DNA of 42,160 nucleotides from Pseudoselenomonas ruminantium (GCA_002448495.1 DJYL01000185.1:1-42160); one strand, 5' to 3'; positions 26,868-36,124 are shown, counted from the first letter of the stretch. The notes: generated from the letters alone by a model not told the origin. A program made the numbers and translations.

Positions 26868-28280
26868 TTGCAAATAAAAGTAGTGAAAGCTCCAACCATG
26901 AAAGAAGCGATGGAGCAGGTAAAAGAAGAACTGGGCCGTGATGCGGTCATATTGCATACCAAAAAATACCGCGAAGGTGGTTTCATGGGATACAATGGCA
27001 AAGAAGTGGTGGAGGTAACCGCTGCCATTGAGGAAAATGACCAGAATGAGCAGCTGCAGAGCCGGAGCAGGCGCAGCATATCTGCTGAACCTGAGCCGCA
27101 GCCTGTTATGGGAAGCAAACTGGATGTCGTGTCCAAGGCAGCACCTATGCCTAACAATATTTTGTCACAGTATAAGACCAATGGCACGGAAACCGGAGTA
27201 CGCATGGCTGAAGCACCCATCACAGCTCCGGCTTTTCAGCCATTGGTGCCGGAGCCTCCGTTGGTAAAGCCGCAGTCAGGCAGAATATTAACGACAGAAA
27301 CCATAGAAGAAGCAACGCAAGCAAATATAGCAAAGGAAGATGAAAAAGTGACCCCTGCAAATCCAGTAAATGAAGCGCATCCTGTAGTACAGCCCGTAAT
27401 GATAGCTTCTAATCCGGAGGATGCCGAAAAGATTCAAAAGCTGGAAGCAGAACTTGCGCAGATGAAAACCCTTTTGACGCAGGTGATGAGCAAGGATCAG
27501 CCACAGGATGAGGTTTCCCTGCAGGAGGCTTTGCGCCGTCAAGAAGTTGACGAAGATATCTTGAAAGACATGGCAGCCAAGACCGCAGCCGGGGATATGC
27601 TGATGGATTCTTTGGATAAACGTGCTCCCGAAGTGGTAGCAGGTTATCTGGAGGGAAAGCTGAATTTTGCCGAGGGGATTAAGCTCAATAAGCATGGTGT
27701 GCGGATTGTTGCATTAATTGGAGCTACGGGGGTCGGAAAGACAACGACGCTGGCTAAAATTGCAGCCCGCTTTGTGTTGGAGAAAAATATCCGGGCAGCG
27801 CTTATAACGGCAGATACTTACCGCATTTCTGCTGTAGAGCAGTTAAAGACGTATTCCGATATTATCGGCTTGCCGTTGGAAATCGTATATTCTCCTGAGG
27901 AACTGAAAGTCGCAATCCATAAGCATCGGGATAAGGACCTGATTCTTATAGATACGGCCGGACGCAGCCAGCATAATGAGTATCAGATGAAGGAGCTTCA
28001 GGAATTTTTAGCTGTGGATTCCCGCATTGAAAAGCATCTGGTCATGAGTGCAACCACCAAAAACCGTGATGTGGCAGATATTCTGCAGAAATTCTCTGTC
28101 TGTGACCCTGGAAGAGTTATCTTTACGAAAACAGATGAAACCAGCACATTGGGCATGATTGTCAATCTTCTGGCGGATAAGGATATATCCCTGTCTTTTA
28201 TGACAAACGGACAGAGCGTCCCCGATGATATTATACCTGCTACAGCCGATAAATTAGCCGCATTACTGTTGAGGGAATGA
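26868..28280 (+). CDS. flhF: Flagellar SRP-family GTPase FlhF
   Basis: It is a signal-recognition-particle-like GTPase that sets the place of flagellum assembly. The N-terminus (PTMKEAMEQVKEELGRDAVI) is the FlhF B domain. A long variable, Pro/Glu-rich region covers about residues 60-200. The NG domain then has GATGVGKTTTLAKIA (Lys291), DTYRISAVEQLKTYSD, DTAGRS and TKTDET. The protein is 470 residues. It starts at a TTG one base after the flhA stop; the ribosome site (GGGGTGG) is poor. flhG follows after one base. Confidence 0.95.
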   Translation: MQIKVVKAPTMKEAMEQVKEELGRDAVILHTKKYREGGFMGYNGKEVVEVTAAIEENDQNEQLQSRSRRSISAEPEPQPVMGSKLDVVSKAAPMPNNILSQYKTNGTETGVRMAEAPITAPAFQPLVPEPPLVKPQSGRILTTETIEEATQANIAKEDEKVTPANPVNEAHPVVQPVMIASNPEDAEKIQKLEAELAQMKTLLTQVMSKDQPQDEVSLQEALRRQEVDEDILKDMAAKTAAGDMLMDSLDKRAPEVVAGYLEGKLNFAEGIKLNKHGVRIVALIGATGVGKTTTLAKIAARFVLEKNIRAALITADTYRISAVEQLKTYSDIIGLPLEIVYSPEELKVAIHKHRDKDLILIDTAGRSQHNEYQMKELQEFLAVDSRIEKHLVMSATTKNRDVADILQKFSVCDPGRVIFTKTDETSTLGMIVNLLADKDISLSFMTNGQSVPDDIIPATADKLAALLLRE

Positions 28281-28281
28281 C

Positions 28282-29181
28282 ATGGGAGATCAGGCAGCAA
28301 GACTGCGTCAATTAGTCGACAAAAATGAATATGAAGTTCAGAAGACCGATGCATCGTACTCTCCGACGCTTTCTGCTTTAGGTCCGCGGGTGATTGCTGT
28401 AACCAGCGGCAAAGGTGGAGTGGGCAAGACCAACATTACGGTAAATCTGGCTATAGCATTGGGGCAGGCCGGGCAGCGGGTTCTGGTGATTGATGCTGAT
28501 TTGGGCATGGCAAATGTGGATGTGGTGTTGGGCAGCATGTCCAAGAAACATCTGCTGAATCTCTTGGAAAAGGATACGGAACTGCAGGATGTGCTGATTG
28601 ATGGCCCCTATGGTGTCCGTTATATATCCGGCGGCTCCGGTATAGAAAAGGCTGCGGATTTCACCTATGAGGAACGGCAGCGCCTTATGCAAAAACTTAC
28701 TGCCTGCGGGCAGATGGCCGATATTATCCTGATTGATACCGGAGCAGGTCTCGGAAAAAATGTAATGGATTTCATTTTAGCAGCCGATGAGGTGCTGTTG
28801 GTGACTACGCCAGAGCCGACGGCGCTTACCGATGCCTATGCCGTGCTCAAGGCCTATAGCATGTATGCCTCCAATAAAAATATCAAGCTCCTGGTGAATC
28901 GTGTATATGATGAAGCGGAGAGCCGGGAAGTGGTGGCAAAGCTGCAACAGACTTCTACCCGTTTTTTGAATATGTCTCTTGATTGTGTGGGATATGTATT
29001 TGAGGATACTGCTGTGATGCGTTCCGTGCGTCAGCAACAGCCGTTTTTAGCTGCTCAGCCGGGCAGTGTGGCAGCCAGATGTATACAGGGACTGGCTAAC
29101 AGCATACTGTTTGGCAGTAAAATGACGGTTAAACGTGGTTGGAAAGGATTTTTGCGACAAATATTTAATTTTGCGCATTAA
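28282..29181 (+). CDS. flhG: Flagellar number regulator FlhG (YlxH/FleN), MinD-like ATPase
   Basis: It is a ParA/MinD-family ATPase that stimulates the FlhF GTPase and limits or spaces flagella. The N-terminal DQAARLRQLV motif is the FlhF-activating segment. The deviant Walker A is KGGVGKT with Lys44 and Lys49. DADLGMANVDVVLG and DTGAGLGKNVMDF are the other nucleotide motifs. The C-terminal amphipathic region (VKRGWKGFLRQIF) can bind membrane. The protein is 299 residues. Confidence 0.95.
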   Translation: MGDQAARLRQLVDKNEYEVQKTDASYSPTLSALGPRVIAVTSGKGGVGKTNITVNLAIALGQAGQRVLVIDADLGMANVDVVLGSMSKKHLLNLLEKDTELQDVLIDGPYGVRYISGGSGIEKAADFTYEERQRLMQKLTACGQMADIILIDTGAGLGKNVMDFILAADEVLLVTTPEPTALTDAYAVLKAYSMYASNKNIKLLVNRVYDEAESREVVAKLQQTSTRFLNMSLDCVGYVFEDTAVMRSVRQQQPFLAAQPGSVAARCIQGLANSILFGSKMTVKRGWKGFLRQIFNFAH

Positions 29182-29199
29182 ACATGGAGGAACTTGATT

Positions 29200-29886
29200 A
29201 TGACAGGCGAATTAGTAAAAGCAAAGGAAATATTAAAAATTGGCCAGCGGGTCGAGTTCTATGTGGAAGGTGACGATAATCGATACGCAAGCCGCATTGA
29301 AGACATTCATGAGGATGCGTTGGAAGTTGCGATGCCGATGAGCAAGGCCGGTGTTCCCATTATTCCACGGGAAAACGAAAAAATTTATGGCGTGGCTATT
29401 GGCGATCAGTGCCGGTATCGTTTTTTCACCATGTACAAAGGAAAAGGACGCAAAGATGATCGTATTCCTGTATGGTATATTACCAAGCCGAAGTCTTTGG
29501 AGCGTTTCCAAAATCGTGAATTTGTACGTGTTAAGGTGAATCTTAAAGCCAATGTAAGTATTGTGGATGAGGATGGAACTATTCACGATAGTGAATTTGT
29601 ACCTGTGGTGGATTTGAGCGGCGGAGGCATTTGTCTGGCATTTGATCATGAGGTGGCTGAAAATACCAAGGCAGGCCTGGAACTCACGGGGATTCCGGGA
29701 GCCAGCACCATTGATGTCATGTGTCGCGTCGTACGCTGTTCACCAATAGAACGGCCAGATGGAATGGTTATTTATCATGTAGGGGCAGCTTTCCAGCATT
29801 TGCCACGAGCAACCTCCAATAAGATTGTCCGTTACTTGTTTGCTGTACAACGGGCAAACATAGCAAAGGGAATTAAGGATAATTAA
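29200..29886 (+). CDS. PilZ-domain c-di-GMP flagellar brake protein (YcgR/MotI-like)
   Basis: It has two domains. An N-terminal YcgR-like beta barrel covers about residues 1-95. The C-terminal PilZ domain contains the c-di-GMP motifs RxxxR (Arg106, Arg110, in REFVR) and DxSxxG (Asp138, Ser140, Gly143). In Bacillus the related MotI (YpfA/DgrA) binds the stator when c-di-GMP is high and stops the motor. The protein is 228 residues from the ATG at 29200, nine bases after GGAGG. A TTG at 29194 is too close to it. Its place between flhG and cheB suggests direct control of motility by c-di-GMP. Confidence 0.9.
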   Translation: MTGELVKAKEILKIGQRVEFYVEGDDNRYASRIEDIHEDALEVAMPMSKAGVPIIPRENEKIYGVAIGDQCRYRFFTMYKGKGRKDDRIPVWYITKPKSLERFQNREFVRVKVNLKANVSIVDEDGTIHDSEFVPVVDLSGGGICLAFDHEVAENTKAGLELTGIPGASTIDVMCRVVRCSPIERPDGMVIYHVGAAFQHLPRATSNKIVRYLFAVQRANIAKGIKDN

Positions 29887-29932
29887 TAGCAGATGTAAGG
29901 AAAGTTTTGCCGGATAAAAAGAGGTGAGCGGG

Positions 29933-31165
29933 ATGATTCGAGTCTTGATTGCGGATGACTCTGCTTTTATGCGCAAGGTGCTGTCTGATTTTTTCAATAA
30001 ACACCCGGATTTTGAAGTGGCTGGCACAGCGATAAATGGCAAGGAAGCGATAAGCAAGGTAAAAGAACTCAGTCCGGATCTGGTGACTATGGATGTAAAT
30101 ATGCCGGTCATGGATGGGCTGAATGCCTTAGCCGTCATCATGGAGGAGAAGCCTACTCCGGTGGTGATGCTAAGCAGCTTGACTCAGCAAGGGACAGAAG
30201 CCACGGTCAGGGCCTTGAGCCTCGGTGCAATCGATTTTATCAGCAAAGCGGGGGGGAGCATATCCAAGCTGGATTCCATAGAGGATGAGCTTTTGGAGAA
30301 ATGCCGTAATGCTGCTAAGGCGAAGGTACATAAAATACCATATGCAGCCCAGCAAAAACTGGAAAATCAAAGAATTGCGACGCCGAGTCCGGCACCGCCC
30401 GTGATGAAGCGGGTGGAACTTCCTGTAAGGCAGGGGATGAAGCTCAAAGGCTCAGAACAGGTATCGACGTCACAAAATTCAGGAAATGTATTTGGCATTA
30501 AGCGTCCAAACTTGATCCTGCAGGCAAGGGGGAAACCGCAGCCGCCGGCAGCCGATAGAGTCACACCCGTAGTTATGACCAGCATGGGCAACGGCTCGAA
30601 AAAGCTTGTGGCAATAGGTACTTCCACCGGTGGGCCGCAGGCTTTGCAGCAGGTGATAACCCGCTTGCCGGGAAATCTCCCCTGTGGCGTAGTGGTTGTC
30701 CAGCATATGCCGGCAGGCTTTACCAAGGCATTGGCTGACAGGCTCGATACCATTTCACAGGTATCGGTAAAGGAAGCGGAAGACGGTGATGTGATTGAGC
30801 CGGGGCATGTATATATCGCTCCCGGGAGCCATCACCTGCGTGTCAGGGAAGATGGCAGCAATCGCAGAATTGTACTTGGACAGGATCCTCCGGTGGGAAA
30901 TCACCGGCCAGCCGTTAATGTCATGTATGATTCCGTAGCCTCTATTGGCAAAAATCTGGTAGCTGTCATCATGACGGGCATGGGATGTGATGGCTGTGAG
31001 GGCATGAAAAAAATCAAGGCGGCAGGTGGTTACAGCATAGCTCAGGATGAGTCTACCTGCGTGGTCTATGGCATGCCCAAGGCTGTGGTGGATGCAGGAT
31101 TGGCCGATGAAATAAAGCCCGTACAGAATATAGCTCAGGCTATCGTTGAGGCTGTAAAGAGATAA
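29933..31165 (+). CDS. cheB: Chemotaxis protein-glutamate methylesterase CheB
   Basis: It removes methyl groups from, and deamidates, chemoreceptors. The receiver domain has phospho-acceptor Asp54 (TMDVNMPVMDG). A linker of about residues 120-215 joins it to the methylesterase domain, with GTSTGGPQ (nucleophile Ser231), QHMPAGFT and TGMGCDG. The protein is 410 residues from the ATG at 29933, where GAGGTG lies six bases upstream. The GTG at 29924 lies on that ribosome site. No cheR is present in the window. Confidence 0.95.
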   Translation: MIRVLIADDSAFMRKVLSDFFNKHPDFEVAGTAINGKEAISKVKELSPDLVTMDVNMPVMDGLNALAVIMEEKPTPVVMLSSLTQQGTEATVRALSLGAIDFISKAGGSISKLDSIEDELLEKCRNAAKAKVHKIPYAAQQKLENQRIATPSPAPPVMKRVELPVRQGMKLKGSEQVSTSQNSGNVFGIKRPNLILQARGKPQPPAADRVTPVVMTSMGNGSKKLVAIGTSTGGPQALQQVITRLPGNLPCGVVVVQHMPAGFTKALADRLDTISQVSVKEAEDGDVIEPGHVYIAPGSHHLRVREDGSNRRIVLGQDPPVGNHRPAVNVMYDSVASIGKNLVAVIMTGMGCDGCEGMKKIKAAGGYSIAQDESTCVVYGMPKAVVDAGLADEIKPVQNIAQAIVEAVKR

Positions 31166-31185
31166 AGGATATAGGGGGAATACAA

Positions 31186-33288
31186 ATGGATACCAATCAG
31201 TATATGGACATGTTTTTGGATGAATCTCACGAGCATTTACAGTCCTTGAATGAAGGCCTTTTAAGCTTGGAAGAAAATTCCGAAGACGTTTCAGTGGTAA
31301 ATGATATTTTCCGTAACGCGCATACACTAAAAGGCATGTCGGCAACCATGGGATATAATAAAATTGCCGAACTGACCCACGAAATGGAAGATGTTCTGGA
31401 TCTTATCCGTAAGGAACAGCTGAAGTTGGATGAAGATATTATCGATACCCTGTTTAAGTGTCTGGATTCGTTGGAACAGATGATTGACAGCGTAGCAAAT
31501 GGGGAAACCGAAGATGTGGTGGATGTCAGTGATTTGGTAACGAAATTAAGTTCCATTTCCAAAGGCGAAGCTGCACCGGCTGCTGCCGCATCAGCGGCTG
31601 CTGCGGCACCGGCTGCACCGGCGGAAGCTGCGGCACCCGCACAGGCCGCGATTGCAGGTATAGAGCTTAGTGATACCGATAAGGAAATGCTTCGTCAGGC
31701 CAAGGAAGGTGGCATGATTGGTGTTCACATTCAGGTAACACTGGCCGAAACCTGCCTGCTGAAATCGGCGCGTTCCTACATGGTAATGAACGCTTTGGAT
31801 GAATTGGGCGATGTAATCAAGTCTGTGCCTCCGGCAGAGGATTTGGAACAGGAAAAATTTGAACACAGCTTTGATATTTTAATGGTGACAGGCTCGGACA
31901 AGAAAGCCGTTGAAGATGCCTTGGGAACCATTTCGGAAATCGAAAAGATTGTGGTAGAGGTCGTAGATCCGGATAAGCCGGCTGAAGCTCCAGCACCTGC
32001 TCCCGCAGCGGCACCTGCCGCTGCAGCACCTGCTCCGGCAGCACCTGCTCCGGCAGCTCCTGCAACGAAACCGGCTGCACCAAAGCCGGCCGCTAAGCCC
32101 GCAGCAAAGTCTGCGGCTGCTGCTCCCAAGAAGGGACATCAGAGCCAGTCGGTGCGTGTAGATATCGATAAACTGGACACGCTTATGAACCTCATGGGCG
32201 AGCTGGTTATCAATAAGGTTCGTCTGGAACAGATTGGTCAGGCACATCGCCTTGGGGAACTCACGGAAACCTTGGAGCAGATGGACCGGGTTACCACCGA
32301 CCTGCAGAACATCGTCATGAAGGTTCGTATGGTGCCGGTAAGTGCAGTATTCAACCGTTTCCCGCGTATGGTGCGTGATGTATCCAAAGAACTGAATAAA
32401 GAGATAAACCTGACCATCGAGGGTGAGGAAACAGAACTTGACCGTACCGTTATCGATGAAATCGGCGATCCGATCATGCACCTGCTGCGTAACTCTCTGG
32501 ACCACGGCGTGGAACATCCTGATGACCGTGAAGCCAAAGGCAAGCCCAGAACCGGTGAGGTAGGACTTATTGCCCGCCATGAAGGCAACAATGTCGTCAT
32601 CATGGTTACCGATGATGGCAGCGGCATTGATGCCAACAAGATTCGTAAAAAGGCCGTGGAAAAGGGCATGATTTCCCAGGAGGAAGCAGATAAGCTCGAT
32701 GATGCTGATGCTGTACGCCTGATTTTCCTGCCAGGTTTTTCCACAGCCGAACAGATTACCGATATTTCCGGGCGCGGCGTAGGTATGGATGTTGTCCGCA
32801 GCAAGATTGAGTCCCTGTCCGGTCATGTGGACGTAGAAACCAAGATTGACGAAGGCTCTGTCTTTAAGATTAAATTGCCGTTGACGCTGGCCATCATTCA
32901 GGCTATGCTGGTCAAAGTACAGGAAGAAATCTATGCTATCCCGTTAGGCTCCATTGACAGTACGATTAACATTCAGCCCACGGATATCAAGACCGTACGC
33001 AACCATGAGGTCATCGTACTGCGTGGTGAGATTATACCGATTATCCGCATGGAGGAAACCTTACAGGTACCGCATGTGAAAGACTCTGATGAAATTTTCG
33101 TTGTAGTTGTACATGCCGGCGAAGCCAAAGCTGGTATCGTAGTCGACAACCTGATCGGTCAGCAGGAAATCGTAATCAAGACGCTGGGCAACCTGTTCAC
33201 GGGGCTAAAGATGTTCTCCGGGGCAACGGTTCTCGGCGATGGCCGTGTAGCGTTGATTCTCGATGTAGCTACGATAATGCAGCAGTAA
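31186..33288 (+). CDS. cheA: Chemotaxis histidine kinase CheA
   Basis: It phosphorylates CheY and CheB in response to chemoreceptors. The domains in order are: Hpt with His46 (FRNAHTLKGM); an Ala/Pro linker; a P2 CheY-binding domain at about residues 180-265; a second Ala/Pro/Lys linker; the dimerisation helix pair (VDIDKLDTLMNLMGELVI); the ATPase domain (HLLRNSLDHGVEHP and a DDGSGID G-box); and a C-terminal CheW-like domain. The protein is 700 residues. GGGGGAA precedes the ATG. Confidence 0.97.
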   Translation: MDTNQYMDMFLDESHEHLQSLNEGLLSLEENSEDVSVVNDIFRNAHTLKGMSATMGYNKIAELTHEMEDVLDLIRKEQLKLDEDIIDTLFKCLDSLEQMIDSVANGETEDVVDVSDLVTKLSSISKGEAAPAAAASAAAAAPAAPAEAAAPAQAAIAGIELSDTDKEMLRQAKEGGMIGVHIQVTLAETCLLKSARSYMVMNALDELGDVIKSVPPAEDLEQEKFEHSFDILMVTGSDKKAVEDALGTISEIEKIVVEVVDPDKPAEAPAPAPAAAPAAAAPAPAAPAPAAPATKPAAPKPAAKPAAKSAAAAPKKGHQSQSVRVDIDKLDTLMNLMGELVINKVRLEQIGQAHRLGELTETLEQMDRVTTDLQNIVMKVRMVPVSAVFNRFPRMVRDVSKELNKEINLTIEGEETELDRTVIDEIGDPIMHLLRNSLDHGVEHPDDREAKGKPRTGEVGLIARHEGNNVVIMVTDDGSGIDANKIRKKAVEKGMISQEEADKLDDADAVRLIFLPGFSTAEQITDISGRGVGMDVVRSKIESLSGHVDVETKIDEGSVFKIKLPLTLAIIQAMLVKVQEEIYAIPLGSIDSTINIQPTDIKTVRNHEVIVLRGEIIPIIRMEETLQVPHVKDSDEIFVVVVHAGEAKAGIVVDNLIGQQEIVIKTLGNLFTGLKMFSGATVLGDGRVALILDVATIMQQ

Positions 33289-33301
33289 GGAGGCAGTAAC
33301 C

Positions 33302-33763
33302 ATGGCAAACGAAGAAATCAAACAGAATGAAGAAATTCAGGTCGTGGCGTTCAAGCTGCGGGATGAGGAATATGGCGTCAGCATCCTGAATGTACAGGAA
33401 ATACGCAATATGACGGATATTACCCGCGTGCCCTTTGCCGCTGACTTTATCAAAGGTGTTATAAACTTGCGCGGCTCGGTTCTGCCGGTTATCGACCTGA
33501 AGAAACGTCTGGGACTTGCGGAAACTCCCTATACGGAAAATACCCGCATTGTCACGGTGACGGTTGATGAGCTGCATGTAGGTATGCTGGTAGATGCCGT
33601 AACGGAAGTGCTCACGATTGGCAGCAAGGTCGTTGATACCAAGAAAGCCACCAACGAGCGCAGTGATACCCGCTTCCTCAACGGTATTGGCAATGTTGAC
33701 GGCAGACTGATTATCATGCTTAATCTCGAAGCTATTATTGGTGCAACTGGTGATGGGAAGTAA
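33302..33763 (+). CDS. cheW: Chemotaxis coupling protein CheW
   Basis: It links chemoreceptors to CheA. The protein is 153 residues, all CheW domain, with FKLRDEEYGVSILNVQEIRN near the start and GVINLRGSVLPVIDLKKRLG at about residues 53-72. AAGGAGG lies before the ATG. It follows cheA by 13 bases. Confidence 0.96.
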   Translation: MANEEIKQNEEIQVVAFKLRDEEYGVSILNVQEIRNMTDITRVPFAADFIKGVINLRGSVLPVIDLKKRLGLAETPYTENTRIVTVTVDELHVGMLVDAVTEVLTIGSKVVDTKKATNERSDTRFLNGIGNVDGRLIIMLNLEAIIGATGDGK

Positions 33764-33784
33764 ATAAAAAATGAGGTGTCTGAT

Positions 33785-34399
33785 ATGACCGATGAATTAA
33801 ATCTTTCCGCCAATCAGCTGGATGCTTTGCGTGAGATTGGTAATGTTGGTGCAGGGAATTCGGCTACGGCTCTTTCCCAGGTCATCAACCGGAGAATTGA
33901 TATGAACGTGCCCAAAGTGGCACTGGTGCCACTGGAAGTGGTGCCGGATTTGGTGGGCGGCCCCGATGCTGTCGTGGTAGGCATTTTCCTCCGCGTTTAC
34001 GGCAAGGCACCCAGTAACATTCTGTTCCTGCTTCCTCAGAAATCCGCTTTTTATCTGGTGGATACCCTGATGGGCAAACCCCATGGAGAGACCAACAGTC
34101 TGGACTTCATGGATGAATCTGCCCTGATGGAAATCGGCAACATTTTGTCCGGCGCATACTTGAATGCGTTCTTTACCTTTACCAAGATTACCATGCTTCC
34201 CTCTATTCCAGCTTTGGCTATGGATATGGCAGGCGCTCTTTTGAACGTGGTACTGGCACAGTTGGGGCAGATGGGAGATCAGGCGTTGGTTATCGAAACA
34301 GAGTTCCTGTCGGAAGATGATGGTATAAATGGCCAATTCTTTCTGGTACCTGACCCGGGTTCGTTGGAGACGATTATAAAAGCTGTAGGAGTTGAGTGA
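33785..34399 (+). CDS. cheC: CheY-P phosphatase CheC
   Basis: It removes the phosphate from CheY-P and is stimulated by CheD. Both active-site pairs are intact: Glu17/Asn20 (EIGNVGAGNS) and Glu116/Asn119 (EIGNILSGAYLNA). The protein is 204 residues from the ATG at 33785, six bases after GAGGTG. A GTG at 33776 in frame would add three residues. It lies next to cheD, its partner. Confidence 0.95.
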   Translation: MTDELNLSANQLDALREIGNVGAGNSATALSQVINRRIDMNVPKVALVPLEVVPDLVGGPDAVVVGIFLRVYGKAPSNILFLLPQKSAFYLVDTLMGKPHGETNSLDFMDESALMEIGNILSGAYLNAFFTFTKITMLPSIPALAMDMAGALLNVVLAQLGQMGDQALVIETEFLSEDDGINGQFFLVPDPGSLETIIKAVGVE

Positions 34400-34400
34400 T

Positions 34401-34886
34401 ATGGCAGATCTTATCAGAGTCGGGATGGCCGACTATAAAGTTGGTTCTGCTCCGTCAACCATCATCAGCTATGGTCTTGGATCCTGCATCGGGATTTCCC
34501 TGTATGACCCGCAGACAAAAATCGGCGGGCTCCTGCATATCATGCTTCCCGATAGCACGCAGGCTCGTCCCACGGACAATCCGGCTAAATTTGCGGATAC
34601 AGGATTACCGCTGATGCTCAGGGATGTATTGGCACAGGGTGCGGTAAAAACGCGCCTTGTGGCCAAAATTGCCGGCGGAGCGCAAATGTTTGCTTTTCAG
34701 AACGCTACCGATATCATGCGTGTCGGCAGCCGTAATGCGGAAGCAGCAAAAAAGATTTTAAAGGAGCTTGGTATTAAGCTCATTGCCGAAGATACCGGCG
34801 GTACTTATGGCCGTACCGTGTCCATTGACCTCAACGATGGGGTCTATAAGGTCAAGACTATCGATAAAGGCGAGAAAACGATTTAA
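34401..34886 (+). CDS. cheD: Chemoreceptor glutamine deamidase CheD
   Basis: It deamidates receptor glutamines and activates CheC. Catalytic Cys29 is in GLGSCIGISLYD and His46 in GGLLHIMLPD. The protein is 161 residues from the ATG at 34401, nine bases after AGGAG. The TTG at 34392 overlaps the end of cheC. It is separated from cheC by one base. Confidence 0.95.
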   Translation: MADLIRVGMADYKVGSAPSTIISYGLGSCIGISLYDPQTKIGGLLHIMLPDSTQARPTDNPAKFADTGLPLMLRDVLAQGAVKTRLVAKIAGGAQMFAFQNATDIMRVGSRNAEAAKKILKELGIKLIAEDTGGTYGRTVSIDLNDGVYKVKTIDKGEKTI

Positions 34887-34917
34887 TTTTCAGACAAATT
34901 GTGCAGGTGAAAAAATT

Positions 34918-35298
34918 TTGGTTAAATTATATGCAGCAGTGGTTTTCGCTTTTATCGCCGCCACGGTGATAGTAATTACAGGACTATCAAGTGATGCGCG
35001 GGCCATAACGGTTTTTCTTCGCAGCATAGTTGGTTTTATCAGTGCAGGCTTGGTGGTTTACATTCTGCTGAAAGTTCTGGCTGCTCAGGGCATTATGGAT
35101 TTTGATGCCTTCATAGAGGCAAAAGATGAAGAGGCTTTGGCAGAGCTGGAAGGAGAAGAGTCTTCGGCGGCAGGTGAAAATACCGCCGAAGATGAATCAC
35201 CGGAGACAGGAGAAGCGAAACCGGCAGAAAAAGGTGAACCGGCGCAGTTTGAGCCGCTAAGCAGCGATGACCTTACGCGCATGGAAACACCAGAGTAA
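34918..35298 (+). CDS. Small membrane protein of unknown function between cheD and fliA
   Basis: I do not recognise a family. The TTG at 34918 has AGGTG eight bases upstream, giving 126 residues. Two hydrophobic helices (residues about 4-22 and 31-55) are followed by a soluble, strongly acidic Glu/Ala-rich tail, probably disordered. The frame stays open upstream into cheD, but those residues are out-of-frame cheD sequence. Its place inside the che-fliA run, with short gaps, suggests a motility role. The first helix could be an uncleaved anchor. Confidence 0.7.
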   Translation: MVKLYAAVVFAFIAATVIVITGLSSDARAITVFLRSIVGFISAGLVVYILLKVLAAQGIMDFDAFIEAKDEEALAELEGEESSAAGENTAEDESPETGEAKPAEKGEPAQFEPLSSDDLTRMETPE

Positions 35299-35334
35299 GA
35301 ATATGCTTAAATGTTAATGGGAGGAGGGCGTTCG

Positions 35335-36102
35335 GTGGAATCTTTTGAAATGACAAATGATGCGCCGGCTATTGATGTCGCTTCCCTGTGGCAAGACTAT
35401 TTGCAAAATAAGAGTGTAGAGCTGCGCAACCAGCTGGCAGAATATTATCTGCCGCTTATCAAGCTGGTTGCGGGACGGCTCGCTATCAGCCTTCCTGCTC
35501 ATGTGGATCGGGATGATTTGCTGTCCAGTGGTTTTTTTGGCCTTTTGGATGCAATAGACCGCTATGATATCGAGCGCAAGAATAAGTTTGAGACTTACGC
35601 AGGCATCCGTATCCGCGGGGCCATGCTGGACTATCTGCGGGCAAAGGATTGGCTTCCGGTGACCATACGGCAGCGAATTCGCCGCTATGAACAGGCAGTA
35701 TATGATTTGGAAAATCGTTTAGGAAGACCCGCAACAGATGAGGAGCTGGCAGCAGAGCTTGAGATATCGGTAAAGGATTTGCAGGCGCTGGAAGGGCAGA
35801 TTAGCGTGGCCACGGTCATTCCTTTGGACGATTACCTGCGGGCAGATTCTCCTTTGACCGGTGATCCCGGTCCTTCTGACCGCATGGAAAAAGAAGAACT
35901 CAGACAGACTCTGGCAGCAGCCATAGAGCGGCTGCCGGAAAAAGAAAAAAAGGTAGTAGCCTTATATTATTATGAAGAACTGACTTTGAAAGAAATCAGC
36001 TTAATCCTTAACTTATCCGAGGCCAGAATTTCCCAGTTGCATACGAAAGCAATTTTCCGCATGCGCGGCTATCTGGCAAGGATGAAGGCAAGCTTGGTAT
36101 AA
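35335..36102 (+). CDS. fliA: RNA polymerase sigma factor for flagellar genes, sigma-28 (FliA/SigD)
   Basis: It directs transcription of late motility genes and is held in check by FlgM in other bacteria. Region 2 includes DDLLSSGFFGLLDAIDRYDI, then TYAGIRIRGAMLDYLR. Region 3 is RQRIRRYEQAVYDLENRLGR. Region 4 contains LPEKEKKVVALYYYEELTLK and the helix-turn-helix (LSEARISQLHTKAI). The protein is 255 residues from the GTG at 35335, six bases after GGAGGAGGG. The ATG at 35311 is upstream of that site. No flgM gene is visible in the window. Confidence 0.95.
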   Translation: MESFEMTNDAPAIDVASLWQDYLQNKSVELRNQLAEYYLPLIKLVAGRLAISLPAHVDRDDLLSSGFFGLLDAIDRYDIERKNKFETYAGIRIRGAMLDYLRAKDWLPVTIRQRIRRYEQAVYDLENRLGRPATDEELAAELEISVKDLQALEGQISVATVIPLDDYLRADSPLTGDPGPSDRMEKEELRQTLAAAIERLPEKEKKVVALYYYEELTLKEISLILNLSEARISQLHTKAIFRMRGYLARMKASLV

Positions 36103-36124
36103 ATTAGCCTAAGGGGGACGCAAC

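Noticed and set aside
28245..28252. Perfect GCCGATAA near the end of flhF, before flhG
   Set aside because: The matching -35 position reads TGAT, and the bases encode the conserved FlhF C-terminus. Chance is more likely, although it lies 30 bases before flhG.
29909..29917. GCCGGATAA before cheB, resembling a sigma-28 -10
   Set aside because: It has an inserted G and no -35 at the right distance; GAGGTG follows, so the stretch serves as the ribosome site region.
34768..34917. Longer N-terminal form of the small membrane protein
   Set aside because: The open frame extends upstream into cheD, but the added residues are out-of-frame cheD sequence, and the TTG at 34918 has a good ribosome site.
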